A DNA stretch of 64,000 nt from Chionis minor (lineage: Eukaryota > Chordata > Aves > Charadriiformes > Chionididae), in assembly GCA_013398295.1 (NCBI GenBank), contig VZSF01008761.1, forward strand, positions 26,213 through 90,212, written 5' to 3'. Within the stretch, counting starts at the first letter, position 1, and each line of letters opens with the position of its first letter. The translations under genes were made by a program, and so were the position numbers. Shown in pieces: positions 1-12,500 of the stretch. Below the pieces are notes generated by a model. The model was not told the DNA's origin, ran no database searches, and saw nothing but the letters and a program-made list of their open reading frames with translations.

Positions 1-405
1 CTGGAGAGCTGGCTTCCATCACAGTTTGCAACTGCAGAGAGAACATATAACTACACCAATATAGGACTGGTGGATTCCATTGTCTTATTTGGTATCCAAA
101 AAAATCAAGCAACGGAGTTTGAGGCTAAAGGAAATCTGACTTGACTAGATCTACGGAAAGCAACAGGAAACTGGACAGGTCAATTAATTACTTCTTAAAT
201 AAGCATCCAAGATGGCACCATCAGAAGCAACTCTCACACTAGAAGTTTTCCACTTCTAATTTTTGGAATTTAAATGAAATGTGTTGACCACAAAGATATT
301 TACATTTTTTTGTTCAAACACGAATGACACAGTACACTTACACAATGTATATTAAAGTTTGCGTAAAAAATCCAAGATATTTTAAATTTCTAGTAAAGAT
401 CTTAC
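1..405 (-). other. NKTR intron, partial (left edge)
   Basis: AT-rich intron sequence downstream of the 406-551 exon. I see no splice-flanked open stretch matching the next NKTR exon (expected to begin LSDP in relatives) and no repeat element. Confidence 0.7.
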
Positions 406-551
406 TTATCGCCTTTACTCCACTTTTCTCCACTAGGTGGTCTGTACGTTCGCAACCTCTGCATTTCCTCTTTCCAGTGAGGAGGGGTCTCACTGCTCTC
501 ATCATCATCGGATTCGGAACACGATCGTGATCGAGGTGGGGTGTGGTATCG
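406..551 (-). CDS. NKTR: NKTR exon, residues 340-387 (start of RS region)
   Basis: 146 nt, phase 0 to phase 2. It encodes [20 protein letters not shown], then [20 protein letters not shown] and GEKWSKGD, with a split Lys at the donor AA|gtaag. The acceptor is ttcatag. The next exons, with the long RS repeats, must lie left of base 1; none is visible in 1-405. Confidence 0.96.
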
Positions 552-3500
552 CTATGAAAGCAAAGGAAGATAGTTGCATAATGTAATTTTCTTTAAAGAG
601 ACTGGATAACATACAAAAAAATATATGGCGCCTCTTACACAGATTTTTGCATGCATCTTCATAACACAAGCCAGACAGTATTATCCACACAAAGTCCATG
701 AAGAAAACACAAATTCTAGATTTCCTGCCTAAAATACCCACTTTTGGTATGCATATAGCCCGCATGTGAGACTGGCTGACATAGCTAACAATCTTTTCAT
801 ACTCCGAGAGCATTTCACAAAGCTGAAGAGGGTCCAGCAGCTAACCCATTTTTTTGAAAATGTAAAAGGAAGAGTCAAGGAAGAGGTCATGGTTTCCCTT
901 TACATAACACCTTTTGGAATAACACAATTACTGCAGATAACCAACTTTTTTTTCAGGGTACTAAAGCACAGATGTTTCACTTCAGTTAGCAGACACTTAA
1001 CTGCTTGTATAAGGAGAGACAAGCCTTATTTCAAAAATCACTGCCGTTCAGCTCTTCAGAAATGGGAATCCAGTTTAAGACACATTCAAAAAAAAACTTA
1101 TTAAAAAACTTATTAAAAAATTATGTTTAGGCACAGCATTTAAGTAGGCAATAAGAGCTACTTGTGCTGCAGAGGAAAAAAACTCTAATATTGCTAATAA
1201 CTCATTATTTTTCATTACCCAGTTGGATACACACTTAGGTAAATTCTGTGAAGAAATTAGATGCTGCTTGACTCAATAAAGAAGAACATCTGGATTTTAC
1301 TCAGTTATTTTGAGCCACTTAGAAAAGCAAGCAATATATGAAAAAAAAAAAAAATATGCCCCCCAGAATAAAACCACAAAGATGCATTTATTTGCTTATT
1401 CAGTTAATTACAGGCAGAACTCTTTAAGACATCCTGTTTATATAAAAGAAACCTGCCATGAAGATTTGGAGTTTCCCTACCCTTTGAGCTGAAGCAATGA
1501 CTACTTAAAAAAAAGCTTTTACAGATAAGTGGCATGTAACAGCTTGTGAAGGCTTCATGGACCTCCCTAATTCTCTCATGTTATACTCAGGAGTCTCTCA
1601 GAACCTACAAGGACTCAAAACTATAAACTAGTATCTTGAAAAACATCAAACAATTTCACCCTGGACAGAAACTGTTGCTAATCAGACTTTTAAGAGATGG
1701 CAGAAAAAAACCCATATTTCTCCAACTAATTGCTAGACCTAAATTATTTGTCATATTACTGATTTTCATTCTTAATTTTGCCAAGAGGAGGCCAAAATGA
1801 TGAAAAACAAGACACAGACACCCAAATCTTTGGCAAAAGCCAATTTGACTCAGCTTTAAGCTATTTTTCTGGAACTCTTTATTTACATAAGTATCTCAAA
1901 ACATTCCATTTAAAAGGCTTCCTTTAGCGGATATCATAAGTGTCAAATACAAATGAAAGCTGTCAGACGCAGCAAAGACAGCAGTTATCAGATTTAATGT
2001 CAAGGCTGGCAAATAAGGGTTGGTTCTCAGGCAAGGCTCAAACACTACAATACCTCGGTCTACGCTTGGGCCATCTAAGCCGTTAATTTTGCAGCTTAAA
2101 ATAATTGCATCACAGGGGATCAGGAGAAAAGTCCTTCTCAAATCCAGTGGCTATCACTTAAGAAAATCATGCTCACAGGAGCCTCAGCTAAGACTGTTTA
2201 ACCAAAAGTGTCTTCAGCTATACAGATAGTGATCTCTAGATACAAATTTTTTTATTTATTTTGAGGAATTCCACTTGCCAAAAAAACATGACAGGACCAA
2301 GCCTTGGTTTGGTTTACGGTTACCCAAACGCCACCTGCTAGAGTGATCCAGGAGACCACTGTAAAGGGAAAGAACACGCTCGCAATTTGAAATATATCAG
2401 CATCAAATGCACAGTTATGAAGATTTTCTTATTCTCTCCCTCTTCAAGTGACTGAAAAACAACAGCGTAGCTGTGCAGTGTTTTGGGCTCTGCATCGCAA
2501 GTTATTAGAGAAGACACAAGAAAACTTTTGCTTGAGCGTAGTGGAACGAAGGCAAAAGTCTTCAGGATACCGAAGACTGGAAATAGAAACGAAGCCTGCA
2601 TAAACAGTGTCAGTCTGCAGAGAAAAAGGTAGGGGGGGAAGAAAAAAAAAGACCAGGTCTGCACAGCTGTAAAAATGCTGCACTACCAGCACTGCAAAGA
2701 AGTAACTTCTTGTCCATGCAGTGTCATTTGTGACATTAACACAGACTTGATCTCAGCCAGGACAGCTGATGAGATTTGACAAACTACATGAAGTACCTAA
2801 AAAAAAAAAAAAAAAAAGGTAAAGAGGAGGTTGACTTAAAAATGTCAAAGAGCAGAAAAAACAAGGTAAGCGATTCTGCCAAAGTTGCCAACAAAACTGC
2901 TGTTTCTTTGTTTTTCAGCAACAAATGTACAAGCATAGAAGATGCAAACACCAGAACTCGGGAGGACAAGCAATAAACATCAGAACGGGCTGTACACACT
3001 TAGGACACCGGAGAACAGCTTTGACCACAGCTCCATGTTACAGTCCTGAGGCTCAGGAACAGCAAGGAAACATGACGAGTGCAGAAGAGTAAAAGCTCTT
3101 GTCACTTCTCTTTACTTTAGATCTTGTGGCACGTGTGGGACAAATCTGGCTGAATTAATTTCAGCCTTTAAAAAGAAATAATTTTATTTGTATGTTTGAA
3201 GATTTCTCACAGCTGATGAGTAAGCACTTGTTTTCCCAAACAATCTTTAAGTAAAAGGGCAGCAACAAGGGGGATGGGGAGAAAAAGCATTATAAAATGA
3301 ACTACCTGACGACAATATTTCAACCTTCTAAGGCAGAATCTACAACATCTCAACAATAGTTAAAGTGTCACACAAAGCCTCCAAGGACATTCAAAGCTCA
3401 AGCTCAGAGAAGATACTCTGGGTGAGAGGAAAGAAAGAAAAAAAAATTAAAAAGTTGTCACATACTATTGTGCCTCTTCCTTTAATTTTTCGTCCAGACT

Positions 3501-6500
3501 TAGAGACTGATGGTTTCTGGTCAGTCAGAACTGGTGTAGCATCAAGAAGCTTCCTACATAAATAAAATATAAGCTTACATGAAAAAAATAAAACTTCCAA
3601 AAAGTAACTTAAAACCAATTTTATCATGCAAAATATTCACCTTATTCATTCACTTTGAGATGCCAGAACTAAGAATTCAGTGAATTATCCAAGTAATAAA
3701 CCAAGACAGGCACGCCAATGAAAAGCAAATCAACATTATATTTGTTTTCAATCGGATGTGCAGCCTATCTGACCTCTCTACGTGTAAATAAATGCCAACA
3801 GTGAAGTCTCAAAGTACTCTGGTCAAGTGGTACGTGGCTTTTCTAAAGAGGTAACTTGGATACGGTGCACAAATCACAAAGACAACATGGGCAGATTTCA
3901 GGATTCAAGATTTTCAGGATCTCAGCAGTTACACAACAGCATCTGAGCACAAGGAATGGCAATTCCCAATAGTCCACCGATTCTAAAGCCTTGCTTCCTT
4001 CCAAAGCAACAAGAGGTAATTCAGCTCTCCTTTTTACAATTTGTGTAATATCCTCAAAAGCAGCAGTTATTATGGCTTTGGAAACACGGGTAAAGTACCA
4101 TTTCAAGAAAATGCTTATAGACAACTACACCATTGAACAACATTAAAAAAAACAAACCCACAACCGATTTTAGAGATATCTGGCAACATAATGCATCAGC
4201 TCATGAGTCCAAAAGCAAAGAAATTTGACAGAAAAAGAACCTAACTGCAATTTAGTAGAGGTGCAAAACACAAATTGAAAGTAGCTTGTGAACTCATGAC
4301 TTCCTTTTAATAAAGAGCATTTGCTCTTACTCTCAAAGTCAGATGGGTCATAAAATTCTGGCTGACTGATTTTGAACCAAAGTTGTTTCTTCAGGTTAAG
4401 AAAGATGAAAAAAATCACCTCTCCAATTAAGTCTACCTTACGATCAAATATTTGCTGTAGTTTACATTGCAAAATTTCTCCTGGAATTAGTCACTCATTT
4501 TTTTTGCAGCGTCTGTAATTGAGTTTAAGGCCATAACATGCATGGTCTTTAAGGACCAATAAAACTCACTAGGTTTCCCTGAAAAACCCTGACACAGGTT
4601 GTAAAAAAAAAACAAAAAAAAAACCCAACCATTACAAAGAAAACTGTAAAAAGGACAATTAAACTACCTCATTTAGAAATTCTGACACTACAAGCATCAT
4701 TCGCTATCAGTAGTAGTAATACAGCATTAGCAAGAAACTTTTATGCGTAGTTTCCACCAAGTCAACATAGTAAGAAAGCTCAGTGATCCTTACGGTTCGG
4801 GTTCTACACTGACAACAGGCACATCTCTTCTTAGCAAAAACCGGTTTTCAGGCACTGGGGGAATTTCTTCAGGACGTACCACAGGTTTGTCCCTCTTTGT
4901 GCTAACGTCGACCGCTTTTTCTGTTATATCACTCTTGTCAGAAAGACTGCTATGGGGCAAAGTGGATAAATGAAAATTAACTGGCAATTCATGAACAGCA
5001 CTTTTCAAAGCAGATTCTAAGCCAAGCCCCCACGATGCATCAGTCTTCACGATAGCTTAAAAACCAAAAAGCATTTCACTAACAACCCATTTTAGGCTAA
5101 AAGAAGGATGGAGCACTATTATTGGAAAGAAAGTCCAGTTCTCACTTTGCAGCAATTTATTTTGCTTTTAATTTGCCATTTGTCATGAAATATTTTAAAA
5201 ATATAACAAAAAAAAAAAAATCAAAGACCTCTTATTTGCCTCTCTCACTATAACATAGCCATAGTGAGTCCAAAACACTTTAACATGCTGAGACTTACCT
5301 CAAAGTCACTCTACTTTCTATCTACAAAGATCTTAAACCGTTTCATAGGAGAAGCTACCCAACAAGCTCAGCTTTTTAATTTTGTTTGATTGGTTTTGTT
5401 TGTTCATTAAAAAAAAATAAATCAACGATCAAAATCCAAACTTAAATAAAAGCACTTTCATATTCATTGCTTGAGTACTTCATAAAAACAAAGTAGAATT
5501 GCTCAGATTTCTTTGAAATCCTTAAATTTGAGAGAGTAGTCACCGTCTTTGGTTTGAGGTTCGCTTGCACCTTGGATCCTCTTTCTTTCTCTCTTCCTTT
5601 CTTCGTTTTCTCGATTGTTTGGTTTTGGTTCTTCTTTTACGCTTTCTTCTTCTGTTTCTTTCATTTTCAGCTTCGCTGTCAGATGAAGTTTCTGAAGAAC
5701 TTGATGGACTGGAGGAGGAGTCTGAAGCTTCTGACTCAGAACATACTTTCTTCTTCTTCTCCAAAGCTTAAAACAGACATTTTAAATTTACAGTGCGTTC
5801 ATATGCATGTATGTTTATTGTCTATATATACAGCACAAAATATCCAATATCAGAGATATATACACACACACACACTGCTCCAGTGGAGCTCTGTGGATAA
5901 ACTAGGATTTTTTTTTTGCAATGAATTACATTAAAGTGCAGTAATAAAGAGTCTTATAATTGTGTCCAGTCTAAAGCCATATCAACAAAATGATACAAAT
6001 ATTTTCCATCAAAGACAGCTGTAAAAAAATGTCTCCAGTTCTGTAAACTGTTAAGAGCTTCCATGCACAGCTTCCACCATAAAGGATGATGTAAGAACGT
6101 TTTGGCTTTGCAGTGATATGCAGTAACTTTATAACTGAAGTTGAACATTAACTTGTATCAAACTCATATAAAGAAATTTTGAGAAGGAAGTATAAATTTA
6201 GGAAAGAGGGTTGTTCCCCCCCCCCCCCTTCCCCTTTGAAACTGGATTTTAGGTTGTAACACTGAATTCCCACCTTTGGGTTAGAATAGAATACACAAAA
6301 AAGCAAAGACCATTTATAGTAAAAAAAATAAAAATTTAGTTTCTTTAGAAAGCAATGCACAGGCTATAAAACAAAGTATAAGAGTTAGTCACAGCCTCAG
6401 TTGTGTATTTTTTATTTCTAAAAACTTAGTAATTCTCTCCTTTCTGCATCCTCATACTTCATACTTTTACATTATCTACCCTCTTGACTTTCTTAAAGGA

Positions 6501-9500
6501 CATAAATAACCCCATTATCCTTAAGGAAAGTAAAAAATGGAGTAGAAAACTCAAACTTCTAACACTCCACTACTTTGCAGCAACTGTCTAAACAAATTCA
6601 ACATCATTTATTTCCCACGAATGCTAATGAAAAGGGAAGTTACGCTGACTACATATACTGCATATGTTAACATTACATGATCTTAAAATAAAGCTTTGGG
6701 AACTGCACAAAATTCAACTTCCAGAAAAGCTTATGCTTGTGTCTCCACCTTCCGAAGTCAGAAAAATAAGCTGTAATTACTTTTTGAATATGTCATATTA
6801 ACCTCAAACGTTGATTAAGGAGAATAAGAGGCAGGCATACATTTTCCAAGGCGCAAAGGTTTAGGTCAGAAAACCTCTTCCCTTGCTGCGCCTCATTTAC
6901 ACCCAGCTTTAAGTTTTAAAAGCCTGTAAGAACTAATTAAGATTTTAGAGATTTACCATGATGATTTTCAGACGTTGGCGTAATTCTTATACTCTCTGAA
7001 AACAATGTCAACATTTAATTAACTTCAGTCATACGTATGCTTACCATCTTTTGCTGATTTTGTAACAAGCACCCCACAGTCAATAACTCGTACATCTGCA
7101 TAGGGCCTACTTGCAGTATCAGTTTTCAGATTTTCTATTTGTTCTATTACTTCAAAACCAGAAATAACCAGTCCAAAGACAACATGTACGCTGCAGAAAT
7201 AAAATATTTGGAAAGTACAAACATTTATATAGGGAAAGTACAAACATTTATATATGGCTGCAATTATTTTCAAATAAATTTCAGATTTAAAAAGTCATTC
7301 GAAAACAGAAATTCAGCTTTACTGGCATTATCTGGCTCTTAAAATGTATTAAACAAGATTTTCATTACTTTTACATTTACAACGCTAAGACTTCATGCAA
7401 CGTGAAACAGAGGTCCACTCCAGTTCAATTCGAGAGAAATACAGAAACACTTGATGTCATTCTACTCTCTTTTACACTGGCAGGGCAAACAGATCATTAT
7501 TTCTAATCCACCCTTCTATTCTTGATATTTCATGTAATAAAGAGATCAGGAGCCCTTAAACAAAGATGACAAAGGGCAGTTTTCCCTAGAGAAGAAGCAT
7601 TTATGGGTCCATATAAACTCAGCATACAAGTTCCCACTGGCACCACAGCTATAATTACCGAATCCCTACCTTTGTTCTACCATACTCATTTCTCTGTCCT
7701 CTTTTTGTCTGCCCCACAACTTATCCTCCCAGGAACTAGTATATTTTGGGGATAAAAACATGTCATAAAAAAAAAAAAAAGAAGAGTACTACGAAATATA
7801 TTAAACTTGACATTTCAACTCGCTGATTTATGGACTGAAGGCAGCAAGCAGTTTTAAAGAAGTGAATGTTAGGATTTAAGACCTTCCAAGTTTTTGACCA
7901 GCTTTAGGAAATAAGTCACAACTTGAAATTTTTGTAGAGCTGAAACTTTTGTTTTCCATCATGTTCTATTGTATGATCTTCCACAGAATTAAGAATTTGT
8001 TTCCGCATTGTTGTTTCCTTTCAATGTAATGTGTGAAGACGTACAACCTTCAAATTTTAGCCATCATTGGAGAAACTATAAAGGATTCTTACCCATCGAG
8101 ATGAGGAGCAGGTTTTGTCGTTCTGTTTGACAAACAGCAAGATGGTAAGATAGTAAAAAAATAAAAAAAAAAATCAGGGATTCAGATGAAGTAAGACGAG
8201 AATGGCACAGGAGAAAAAAAAAAAAAAGGGTGAAGGTAAGACAAAAAAGTGAAAAAATCCAGTTACATACATGGAATTAAAAAAATCCTTTACAATATAT
8301 ACACAGGCTTTTTAAAAGTTTTACATTAAATGTTTGAAGTTTAGCTAACCGTGCACACTGGAAAGCTGTACCAAGTATCATTTTATGCATGCAATAAACA
8401 ACCTTCAAATAAGTGTCTTTAAATACACGTTCAAATATAACTCACTAGCATTTTTAATCACAGATACAATTTGGCAATAAATACTGGGTAACTAATGTGA
8501 TTTAAATGTTTCTGAAATTGCTAGGTTCTTACATTACGAGGTCACTTCTAAGTCAGCTTATTTAAGAAAAGAAGAAAGTTATCGTGTCATAGATTCTTTG
8601 CTTCCCGCCCTGCTACTTTTCTACTCTCCATTTCCTTGCTCGACTTCAAGACTCGGAATACAAAGCAATACTTCTAGCTTTAGCCATCAAGACTTCCAGC
8701 AATTCAGGAAGCTCACAGCCTTCCCGAAAGGAACAGCAGCACAATGCAAGCAGACATTACACGCTACTCTGGTTTACTCCTGTGATAAATGCCAATTTCT
8801 CCCTACTTTTCAGCTCCCCACATTTACCTGTTTCTAGCTTGAAAGAGAAAATGCAACAGCATTACGTTTTGTACGCTATCCTAAAAAGGCATTTGGAGTG
8901 CTGCCAAATTTCTGACGACTTCACATTGGAATATTCAAGGCTGTGCATATATAATTCTATGTTAAGATTCACATTTTTGATGACAATGCTATGACCTGGT
9001 ATCTCTCTATATCCTTTTCCAAAAAAAGAAAGGAAATTACTTCTACAAGTAAGCCTGCATAACATTGCACAGGGAACCGTGCTATGCAGACAAATTCAGT
9101 AAGGAATATCAGAACTTTATTAATCTTATATATTGGGGAAAAAAAAAAAGTCAGGATAATTTGCATTTGAAGTTATTTTAATATTTGAAAACATTTTTCC
9201 TCTTCTCCTCCCGAGGCACTATTTCACCTTTCTAGCCTTCTTCCAGTGAACTCCCCTCTCTCAAAATAAATAATCAATCACAGATGCTTTTTCTAAATTC
9301 ACATTAATACAGATGTGGTACAGTGAAGTTAGTCTTTCACTGCTCTAATAATAAAATACTATTTTTTTAAGCACATATCTTCACTCAAGTTTTGAATTGG
9401 TAGGTCACAAAACCTGGCAGTGCTGGAATGCGTGCCAAAAGATAGGACTGTGAATCAGGAGTGTTTACACTCTATTTTTTTAAGCTCCAAATGCCAACCA

Positions 9501-12500
9501 GACCTTCCACTTTTGCAAGGCTAAATAATACAGAAAACTCCTTTGGATTAACGCAGGGAAAGAAATCCTATGAAGATGACATTTAATTTCTCAATAGCAG
9601 GGGGTGTTCTTTGTTTTTCTCTCGCTAATACAGCATATTGCGACAAACCAAAATTCTTAGAGCTTTTGAAGTTCTTTAAGCAAAAGTTAACTGCATTAAC
9701 AACCTGCTGTTAAGTAAACAGCTTAAGCGGGCTTAATTATAAAGCTGATTTAAAGTAGCGAAAAAACAGAAGTGGGTTACTGCAATGAAACCAATAATAA
9801 ACCAGACTTAGTGCTTAGAATTAGCTAGAAACAGCAACAGGTTCAAACAGAGCTGCTAAGAAAGCGGTAGTAATGTGCTCCTGCCACCCCGCAGCAGCAC
9901 TTGAAGACCAGTTAAGCAAATTACCTAAGCATGTCCTTCCCTTCGACTAGTCCTCAACAAGCAAAGCAAGGGATAGTTGGTACATCGAAACCCATGTAGA
10001 GGTTTCTTCCACTACAGTGGCAATTTGATGGATAGAAAGGGATAGGATTTTTCTCCTTTACTTCTTCGTGAGGTGAAAACACAAGGAAAAGCATTATCCA
10101 AAAAGGAAAACTTTTCAGCTGCGCGACAAGGAGTTGGGCGACTTAAACCTCCTATGGGAAGCAGAAACCCAGCTCCTCGTTGTGCTTTTCAAAGTTTTCC
10201 AATCTCAGCGTTAGAGTTGTGACATGACGTTTATTCTGCAAACGTGCACTTTAAAACACTTCAAAGTTTTCTGCCTACGTTCTGCCTTTCAATCCTTCAA
10301 CATTTGCTTTGGCTTCAAAACTTAAATCACGAGAAAACCTACTTACTGCCTGTGCACTATAGAAACTTAGTCGTGATGAGTTCCTCCCCCAAAATAATAT
10401 TGTATTAAAACATTTTTATACGGAACTTTTATAGTTTAAAACATTCAAAATCTGCCTTATAATATATCTACTATTAGCCAAGTTATTTACAAGACAAATA
10501 CCCTTCTTCACTCAAGTTTAAATTGGTTTAAGATACTGCGGAAGAGAAAAGCATCTTTTTGATAAAAGCATGTTATCACCCACCCCCCTCAAGAACCTCA
10601 GTCCTAACAAAGGATTCAATGCACATAACAATATGATCAGAAAAACAAGAAAGATAAAAACAGAAAGAAGAAAAGGAAAGGACACAGCCTTAGAGGAATG
10701 AGACATTACCTTTGGAGCGCACGATGTAACACTGTTTCTGTAAATTTTACACAAAAATGGCAGAAATAAATTGTAATACATTTTCAGACAAAACTGAGTC
10801 TATGTTTTATTAAATACAAATTTAAAATTAATATTAATCAAGTTGTATGCAGAACAAGGATGCCTAAAAGAGGGCTCTAAATTTTCTTTAGAATACAAGG
10901 TACTTTGAAAACTACAGCAAGTTCTCCTTAAAAGCAAAAAGAAACCCATAGACATAACCTGCTTACATACACTATTACAAAGATAAACAGTTAGAAAAGA
11001 GAACCCTCCCGCTCCCCTCTACGTCCCAATCCAGCAAAAGTGTTAGAACACAGGCACAACTTTAAGCAGATGAATAACTGATTTCAAGAGGTTTATTCAC
11101 GTGCTTGCAGTTATATAGGTGTTCAAATGCTCTACCAAATCCAGTCCTAAGTATACACGTCACAGGGTGGCACAGCATAGCTTAAGTGCTTTTATTTACA
11201 AAAGAAATGTGTTAAGTCAACACGTCTACAACTTCATACATTTCATAATTAGCTGACATCTTCCTTGTGCTATGAAGCTTTTCTAAACCTAAGAAAAATA
11301 GGTGTTTTCTCTAAAATATGTGAGTTACTATTAGATTGCTTGCATTCAGAATTACAGAAAAACAAACACATTGCAGATGCAAAAAAGACAAAATGTGCAC
11401 CAGCAAATACCACACTTGTGCTCGGGTATAATTCTGAGCAGCAGCAATGTTTTAAAATGGCATCAGTTGAGCTCATCCACATTTTTTCTCTCCCAAACAA
11501 ACAAACTATTACTTCTTCATTATGGCTCTGCTTATCTGAGCAGTGACGTGATCTGTTTTTTACTCGTTACACATAAAAGCATCATGTGTGCTTTTACATA
11601 AAGCTTTTTGGTCAAGCCAATGGGACCTGCTTGTGTGATAAGCGCACATATACCACTTCTGCTCAAAGAGAACACAACATCAGCCCCTTTGGTTTTTATA
11701 TTACTGTCAATTGTTCAAAAATTAGCTCAAAGGTATTTCATTCACAGTAAGGAAAAAATTATTACTGTTGATTAGAAAAATACCTGTCATGGGACACCAA
11801 AAAGACTTAGAAATGAACCACTTTTAATAAGCTGGTAACATTCAGAAATCATTTGCAAAATCAAAACAAAACAGTCCTCATGATTTATTTTATCCTTCAT
11901 TTAGCAGATCAAAGTGGTTAGTTTGTTTGGATTTAGTAACTAGGCGTGGCACCACACATTAAAAACATTTTTAAAACAAAAAAGCTATTTAGTTTTGAGC
12001 AAGAAAGCAGAGCTTGAGATACATTTAAACCAACAATATCCTCAATATGGAAAAAAAAAATTAATATAAATCTAGCAGTAATAGCAAAAAAGCCTCAAGT
12101 TTTAAATAGCTTTTGAACTCAGAGGCAAGAACTCTAAGCATTTGAACTGATAAGGAATACAACCGAGGCCCTTTTAATTGTAATAAGGACACATTCCTCA
12201 GGAGACTATGTCATTAAATAACAAGGCAATAAATTATTACACAAATCTTCCCAATAACAACAAAGAGGTTGAAAGAGGTTGGTTACTTTTTTTTTTTTTG
12301 GCCTCGTATTGTTTTCTTTATGTTTCATTCTGCACAGCCACTTCTATTTTTCTAGTGAGTGTAGCTTGACAGATTTTGCATGATAACAGGGGCAAAGTTA
12401 AGCCCATACAAGCATTTGTAGCATCAGGAGTCTCGTTAGTTTTATAATACTTTATCTAAGTGCACAAGAGTTGCACTAATTTTGTATTGCAACTTTCCTT

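Noticed and set aside
4950..5050. Upstream in-frame extension of the NKTR exon at 4794-4949
   Set aside because: The frame is open, but the upstream acceptors examined give a stop or wrong phase. The ccccatag acceptor at 4950-4951 fits phase and family length.
406..7190. Assignment of the gene to PPIG rather than NKTR
   Set aside because: Both share the domain order, but [34 protein letters not shown] and ENRFLLRRD match NKTR, not PPIG.
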